From contig DCMG01000094.1 of assembly GCA_002321335.1 (NCBI GenBank), forward strand, positions 1 to 10,906: DNA of 10,906 nucleotides. Direction: 5' to 3'. The notes under the pieces are model-generated. The model was not told where the DNA came from. It searched no databases and worked only from the letters and a program-made list of their open reading frames with translations. Both the position numbers and the translations under genes were made by a program. Shown one piece after another: positions 6,558-10,906 of the stretch (within the stretch, counting starts at the first letter, position 1; every line of letters starts with the position of its first letter). This DNA is from Bacteroidales bacterium UBA1628. GTDB taxonomy: Bacteria; Bacteroidota; Bacteroidia; Bacteroidales; UBA932.

Positions 6558-9500
6558 ATGAAAGGAACATCTAACATTCTTCCTTCATTCGCCAAAACTG
6601 TTCTTTGCTTTCTGTGTGCCATCGGGCTCTCGCTCGGTGCGTATGCCCAGAGCAGGACAGCGAACGTGAATGTCAAGGATGTGACAGTCAAGGAACTCCT
6701 GAAGGCCATCGAGGCCGGAAGTTCCTACACTTTCGCCTATGTGGACACCGACATTGATCTTGCCCGCAAGGTCACGGTGAACGCGAAGGACGAGGACATC
6801 GAAGCCATCATCAAGAAGGTGCTTCCCGGTGTCAAGGTCGAATTCAAGGACCAGAAGATCCTTCTGAGCAAGAAGGCACCGGAAGCCAAACCTAAGGTTT
6901 CGGGGGTCACAGGCCCGAAGGCCATCACGGGAAAGGTCGTGGACAAGTCCGGCCAGCCGGTGATCGGAGCCATGGTCATCGAACGTGGCACCAACAACGG
7001 AACCGGAACCGACATTGACGGAAATTACGAGCTCAAGGTCAAGGATGAGAACGCGACGCTTGACGTGTCCATCATCGGCTACAACGGCGCTTCCGTGACT
7101 TTGACCGCAGGCCAGTCCAAAGCCGATTTCGTGCTTGAGGAAGAGGCCATCAAACTGGACGATGTGGTCGTCATCGGTTACGGAGCGCAGAACAAGAGGG
7201 ATGTCACGACATCCATCGCCTCCATCAAAGCCGAGGACTTCGCCAACACTCCGACCACGGACTTCCGTGAATCAATGGCCGCCAAGATGCCTGGAGTCCA
7301 GGTCATCAATCTGGGCGGTCAGCCTTCCGGCAACGTCTCCGTGAGGGTCAGGGGTATCCAGTCGGCCACTTCCGGCAACGACCCTCTCTATGTCATCGAC
7401 GGAATCCCTTGCGACTCAAGAGCTTTCGCCAATCTAGACGGCAACGACATCGAGAGCCTTGAGGTTTTGAAGGACGCGTCGGCAGCCGCCATCTACGGTT
7501 CCCGAGGATCATGCGGTGTCATCCTTGTCACCACCAAGCGTGGAGCCAACTCTGAGACTCCTGTGATTTCCTACGACGGGCAGTTCAGCGTCTCGAATGT
7601 CTCAAAGAAGATTGACATGCTTGACGCCTACGAGTTCGCGGAGATATTCAAAGAGGCCAGGGACGGCGCTTATCTTTTCAATGTCCCGACCGGTTCGATC
7701 GGAGATCCTTATGGCAGCCGTCCGGAGAGTTACCATTGTGTGGATCCTCTCATCACTGCCTATCTTCAGGACAAGACCGGAACCTTGACCAACACTGACT
7801 GGCAGGACGAGATATTCCGTACCGCTCTTTCGCACAAGCATGCTCTCAGCGTGTCGGCGCGGACCAAGAACTACAACTATTATATCGGTGTGAACTATCT
7901 CAACCGCGAGGGAACGATCATAGGATCAGACTTCGAGAGGTATGGGCTCAGAGCCAACCTTGACGGCAAGAAGGGTAAGCTGAAATACGGTGTGAGCTTC
8001 TCACCGTCATATTCAAAGACAAATTATGTGAACTCCGATGGCCAGTACGGCAGTGACGGTGTGATCGCGTCGGCCTTGATGGCGCCTCCGGTCTTCCCAG
8101 CCTATAACTCAGATGGTTCCTATAACTGGGACATGAACGGGTTCCTGAAATTCAATGTCTATAACACTCAGACCAATGAGGTTTTGAACCCAGTGGCTTT
8201 GGCTTTGGAAATCGATGATGTCAGGGAGAAACTGAATATGGTGGGCAACATCCACGCTTCCTACGAGTTCATCAAGGGACTTGAATATAAAGTCACGGTC
8301 GGCGGCGACTACTATTCCTACATCAGAAACTACTATCGTCCGTCATACATTCCGCTCAAGGGATCGAAGTACTACGACAAGCCTTCATCCCCGACAGCCG
8401 CCAACTACACCCAGTCCTATTTCCATTGGAACGTCACCAACCAGATTTCGTTCAACAGGAAGTTCGGTGAACACTCCATCAACGCCGTGGCAGTGTATGA
8501 GGCTGAGAAACAGGCTATCCAGACATCGGCCATCAAAGGCACCGGCACCGAGGGTGACGACAAGATCAGAACCACCAAAGGGAAGACCATCTCGATTGAC
8601 GACACCTACAACGACAAGTACGCCTACACATTCGCCTCTTGGCTATTCAGAGCCCAGTACTCTTACAAAGGGCGCTACATGTTCTCTGCTTCTATAAGAG
8701 GTGACGCGTCCTCGCGATTCGCACCGAACACGAGGTGGGGTTATTTCCCTGCCGCGTCCGCAGGTTGGAGAATCAGCGATGAGAATTTCATGAAGAACAC
8801 CAAGAACTGGCTGAATGATCTCAAGCTGCGCGCCAGCATCGGCCAGACCGGTAACGCGCAGATCGGCAACTCCGCCTACCTCGCTCTGTACGGCTCCAGC
8901 AATCTGGACCTTGGAAACGGAATCGTGAATGCGATGTATCCTTCCCAGATCGCCAACAATGAACTTGGCTGGGAGAAGAACACACAGACCAACATCGGCT
9001 TCGATGCGAACCTTTGGAACGGTCTTCTCGGCGTCAACGCGGACTTCTACTATTCAAAGACCACGGATATGCTCTTCAATATTCCTGTGTCATCCGTGTC
9101 GGGTCTTACAAAGTCGAATGTCAACATCGGCTCGATGCAGAACAAAGGAGTGGAAATCACGTTGACTTCGCATAAGTCGTTCGGAGACTTTTCTATGGAC
9201 TGGAACGCCAACTGGTCGTTGAACAGGAACAAGGTGCTGTCCCTTGGTGACGAGGATGCTCCGCTGATTGTGGCTTCTTCATATTCAGGGGCCAACTACA
9301 TCACAAAGGTTGGCTATCCGGTCGGTTGCTACTACCTTCTCGTACAAGACGGAATCTTCCATAACCAGGAGGAACTTGACACCTATCCTCATTTCGAGAC
9401 AACGGTTGTCGGAGATTTCCGATTTGTGGACGCCAACGGTGATGGTAAGCTCGACAAGGACACAGACCGTGTGATTGTGGGTAACTATATGCCTGATTTT

Positions 9501-9983
9501 TACTATGGATTCGGTGTCCAGCTTGGCTGGAAGGGACTCGACCTGTCGGCGAACTTCCAAGGGGTCTACGGCAACGAGATCCTGAACCTTGAGAGGCGTT
9601 ACCTTTTGAATATGGAGGCGTCTTCGAACATGATGAAGGAGTCCCTGAACAGGTTCCCTTACGGCAATCTCAACAGGGCTACCAGAAAATCCTCCGGAAA
9701 CAACGGGTCGTGCACATCCACTTTCCATCTTGAGGACGGATCCTATCTCAGGCTTCAGAACCTTTCGCTTGGCTACACGATGCCGGACAAATGGTTCCGT
9801 GGCACTACCATCTCAAAGATGAGGGTTTACGTCCAGGGAACGAACCTGTTCACCCTGACCCATTATTCTGGCTACAACCCGGAGGTCAACAAGAGATCGA
9901 CCAATGCCCTCAGCCCAGGCGAGGACTATTGCTCTTACCCTCTTTCAAGAACCTTCAGCGTAGGTGTCAACTTTAATCTGTAA
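6558..9983 (+). CDS. SusC-like TonB-dependent transporter with N-terminal STN signalling domain
   Basis: This complete 1141-residue outer-membrane glycan importer also works as a signal transducer. The signal peptide spans residues 1-30, with likely cleavage after AYA and before Gln31. An STN domain (about 33-105) follows and should contact the periplasmic part of FecR. Next come a CarboxypepD_reg-like/DUF4480-type beta domain (about 123-198, ITGKVVDKSGQPVIGAMV) and a TonB-box-like DDVVVIGYG (201-209). The plug (about 212-325) has NDPLYVIDGIP (274-284) and ASAAAIYGSRG. The beta-barrel fills the rest and carries an acidic loop DANGDGKLDKD (958-968). It ends TFSVGVNFNL, where other SusC proteins often end in phenylalanine or another hydrophobic residue. 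The start at 6558 is the only ATG that gives a full signal peptide; its upstream is AT-rich without a Shine-Dalgarno sequence. FecR ends 5 bases before it, and the stop overlaps the susD start (TAATG). Confidence 0.96.
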   Translation: MKGTSNILPSFAKTVLCFLCAIGLSLGAYAQSRTANVNVKDVTVKELLKAIEAGSSYTFAYVDTDIDLARKVTVNAKDEDIEAIIKKVLPGVKVEFKDQKILLSKKAPEAKPKVSGVTGPKAITGKVVDKSGQPVIGAMVIERGTNNGTGTDIDGNYELKVKDENATLDVSIIGYNGASVTLTAGQSKADFVLEEEAIKLDDVVVIGYGAQNKRDVTTSIASIKAEDFANTPTTDFRESMAAKMPGVQVINLGGQPSGNVSVRVRGIQSATSGNDPLYVIDGIPCDSRAFANLDGNDIESLEVLKDASAAAIYGSRGSCGVILVTTKRGANSETPVISYDGQFSVSNVSKKIDMLDAYEFAEIFKEARDGAYLFNVPTGSIGDPYGSRPESYHCVDPLITAYLQDKTGTLTNTDWQDEIFRTALSHKHALSVSARTKNYNYYIGVNYLNREGTIIGSDFERYGLRANLDGKKGKLKYGVSFSPSYSKTNYVNSDGQYGSDGVIASALMAPPVFPAYNSDGSYNWDMNGFLKFNVYNTQTNEVLNPVALALEIDDVREKLNMVGNIHASYEFIKGLEYKVTVGGDYYSYIRNYYRPSYIPLKGSKYYDKPSSPTAANYTQSYFHWNVTNQISFNRKFGEHSINAVAVYEAEKQAIQTSAIKGTGTEGDDKIRTTKGKTISIDDTYNDKYAYTFASWLFRAQYSYKGRYMFSASIRGDASSRFAPNTRWGYFPAASAGWRISDENFMKNTKNWLNDLKLRASIGQTGNAQIGNSAYLALYGSSNLDLGNGIVNAMYPSQIANNELGWEKNTQTNIGFDANLWNGLLGVNADFYYSKTTDMLFNIPVSSVSGLTKSNVNIGSMQNKGVEITLTSHKSFGDFSMDWNANWSLNRNKVLSLGDEDAPLIVASSYSGANYITKVGYPVGCYYLLVQDGIFHNQEELDTYPHFETTVVGDFRFVDANGDGKLDKDTDRVIVGNYMPDFYYGFGVQLGWKGLDLSANFQGVYGNEILNLERRYLLNMEASSNMMKESLNRFPYGNLNRATRKSSGNNGSCTSTFHLEDGSYLRLQNLSLGYTMPDKWFRGTTISKMRVYVQGTNLFTLTHYSGYNPEVNKRSTNALSPGEDYCSYPLSRTFSVGVNFNL

Positions 9984-10906
9984 TGAATATGAAGAATATC
10001 ATAAAATCAGCTTTGGTCGGTCTTGCAGCGTTTAGCCTTGCCTCCTGCAGCGATAGTTTCTTCGAGCAGTATCCGGCGAACACCGTGACTGAAGGCAACT
10101 ATTACAAGACCGATGATGATTTCAACCAGGGAGTCTATTGCTGCTACGACAAACTTAAGACTCAAATGGGCTTTTTCCTCACTGAACTGGCCTACAGAAG
10201 TGACGAGTGTGTGTTGACGTCCATGGCCGTCTCCACCCAGGACAGGTATGACCTTGATCATTTTCAGGAGAGATCCAACAATGGAATACTCAAGAACATC
10301 TGGAACGCTTGGTACAATGGAATATACCGCTGCAACGATGTCCTTGACCACATGTCCGGCAAAACTCTCGCGAACGGAGACAAATACCGTGGCGAATGTC
10401 TGTTCATGAGGTCTTGGTGGTATTTCAGCCTCTATAGGGTCTTCGGTGTCGTGCCGGTGACGCGCGCGGTGGTGACTCCTGTCCAGGCCAAGACAATCCC
10501 GAGATGCACGGAGGAGGAGATGTACAACCTTCTCGTAGAGGACCTCAAAGAGGCGATTGATCTTCTTCCGGCGAAACGCTCGGCAGAGGTTGCGAGAGTC
10601 ACCAAGATCGCCGCACAGGCTCTTCTTGGAAAGGTCTACCTGACTTTCGGTAAATACACCGAGGCCCAGGCTGTGCTTGAGGAGGCGATGAAGGACGCAA
10701 ACTATGGCCTTATGTCCACAACGGCCGCCGCTTTCGATGTGGCCAACAAGATGAACAAGGAGATCATATTCGCCCTTTATTACAACAAGACCAACGATAA
10801 CGGTCACGGCTACTGGTTCAGCTCAGGTGATGCGGATCCGAAATTCAGAATCAATCCTACGGCTGAGTTCAAGACTGTCTATTCGGATGATGACAACAGG
10901 TTCACC
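9983..10906 (+). CDS. SusD-like surface lipoprotein, N-terminal part (3' truncated by window)
   Basis: These first 308 codons of a SusD/RagB-family protein run open to the right edge with no stop. The ATG at 9983 overlaps the susC stop by one base. An in-frame ATG at 9989 (MKNIIKS) is an equally plausible start. The signal ends in the lipobox LASC, with lipidation at Cys22 counted from 9983. It is followed by SDSFFEQYPANTVTEGNYYK, a standard mature SusD beginning. Further on are the SusD-like helices IWNAWYNGIYRCNDVLDHM and GECLFMRSWWYFSLYRVFG, then VPVTRAVVTP. The TPR-like segment TKIAAQALLGKVYLTFGKYT comes next. The usual RagB/SusD C-terminal signature would lie beyond the window. It pairs with the STN-bearing SusC immediately upstream and should act as its lid. 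Ligand unknown. Confidence 0.95.
   Translation, partial: MNMKNIIKSALVGLAAFSLASCSDSFFEQYPANTVTEGNYYKTDDDFNQGVYCCYDKLKTQMGFFLTELAYRSDECVLTSMAVSTQDRYDLDHFQERSNNGILKNIWNAWYNGIYRCNDVLDHMSGKTLANGDKYRGECLFMRSWWYFSLYRVFGVVPVTRAVVTPVQAKTIPRCTEEEMYNLLVEDLKEAIDLLPAKRSAEVARVTKIAAQALLGKVYLTFGKYTEAQAVLEEAMKDANYGLMSTTAAAFDVANKMNKEIIFALYYNKTNDNGHGYWFSSGDADPKFRINPTAEFKTVYSDDDNRFT

Noticed and set aside
10007..10807. 266-codon open frame on the - strand
   Set aside because: It lies wholly inside the second SusD gene, whose + strand product has a lipobox and SusD motifs. The - strand product shows no recognisable domain and is a shadow of biased codon use.
1..10906. tRNA, rRNA, riboswitch, insertion sequence or attachment site
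   Set aside because: Coding sequence fills nearly all of the window and I saw no transposase frame, terminal inverted repeats, cloverleaf or known riboswitch core in the remaining gaps.

Overview
The window is a polysaccharide-utilisation region of a Bacteroidota genome, most likely of the order Bacteroidales. The case rests on two SusC/SusD-type outer-membrane pairs, a DUF1735 plus F5/8C surface lipoprotein, a BACON-domain lipoprotein, an ECF sigma factor with a FecR-type anti-sigma factor, and one TAnnTTTG promoter box of the kind used by the Bacteroidota housekeeping sigma factor. Coding DNA is a little over half G+C by eye and the one sizeable intergenic gap is AT-rich. The genus cannot be told from the sequence alone.

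Layout. Left block, + strand: the C-terminal part of a SusC-like TonB-dependent transporter (1-846, cut by the window edge), a complete SusD-like lipoprotein (863-2779) and a DUF1735/F5-8C lipoprotein (2810-4147). The block ends at a strong hairpin terminator (4167-4211). Middle, - strand: an ECF sigma factor (4859 down to 4248) that converges on that terminator. Right block, + strand: a 182-base divergent control region, a solo BACON lipoprotein (5042-5407), a FecR-type anti-sigma factor (5407-6552), a full-length SusC-like transporter with an N-terminal STN signalling domain (6558-9983), and the first 308 codons of a second SusD-like lipoprotein (9983 to the right edge).

How the parts fit. 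In the right block the transporter's STN domain, the inner-membrane FecR protein and the ECF sigma factor form the known trans-envelope signalling chain. Glycan engagement at the outer membrane is relayed through STN to the periplasmic part of FecR, which frees or activates the sigma factor. The SusC/SusD pair then binds and imports the glycan. The left block is a second uptake and binding set with no regulator visible in the window. No glycoside hydrolase, sulfatase or peptidase is present, so the glycan cannot be named.

Most unusual points: the FecR gene carries an in-frame tandem duplication in its cytoplasmic linker, built around a palindromic motif that resembles an interspersed repeat. 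A stand-alone BACON lipoprotein heads the anti-sigma/transporter operon. The sigma factor is transcribed away from its presumed anti-sigma factor and ends in a short hydrophobic tail. I found no wholly new system. The window is an accessory but recognisable Sus-type locus.
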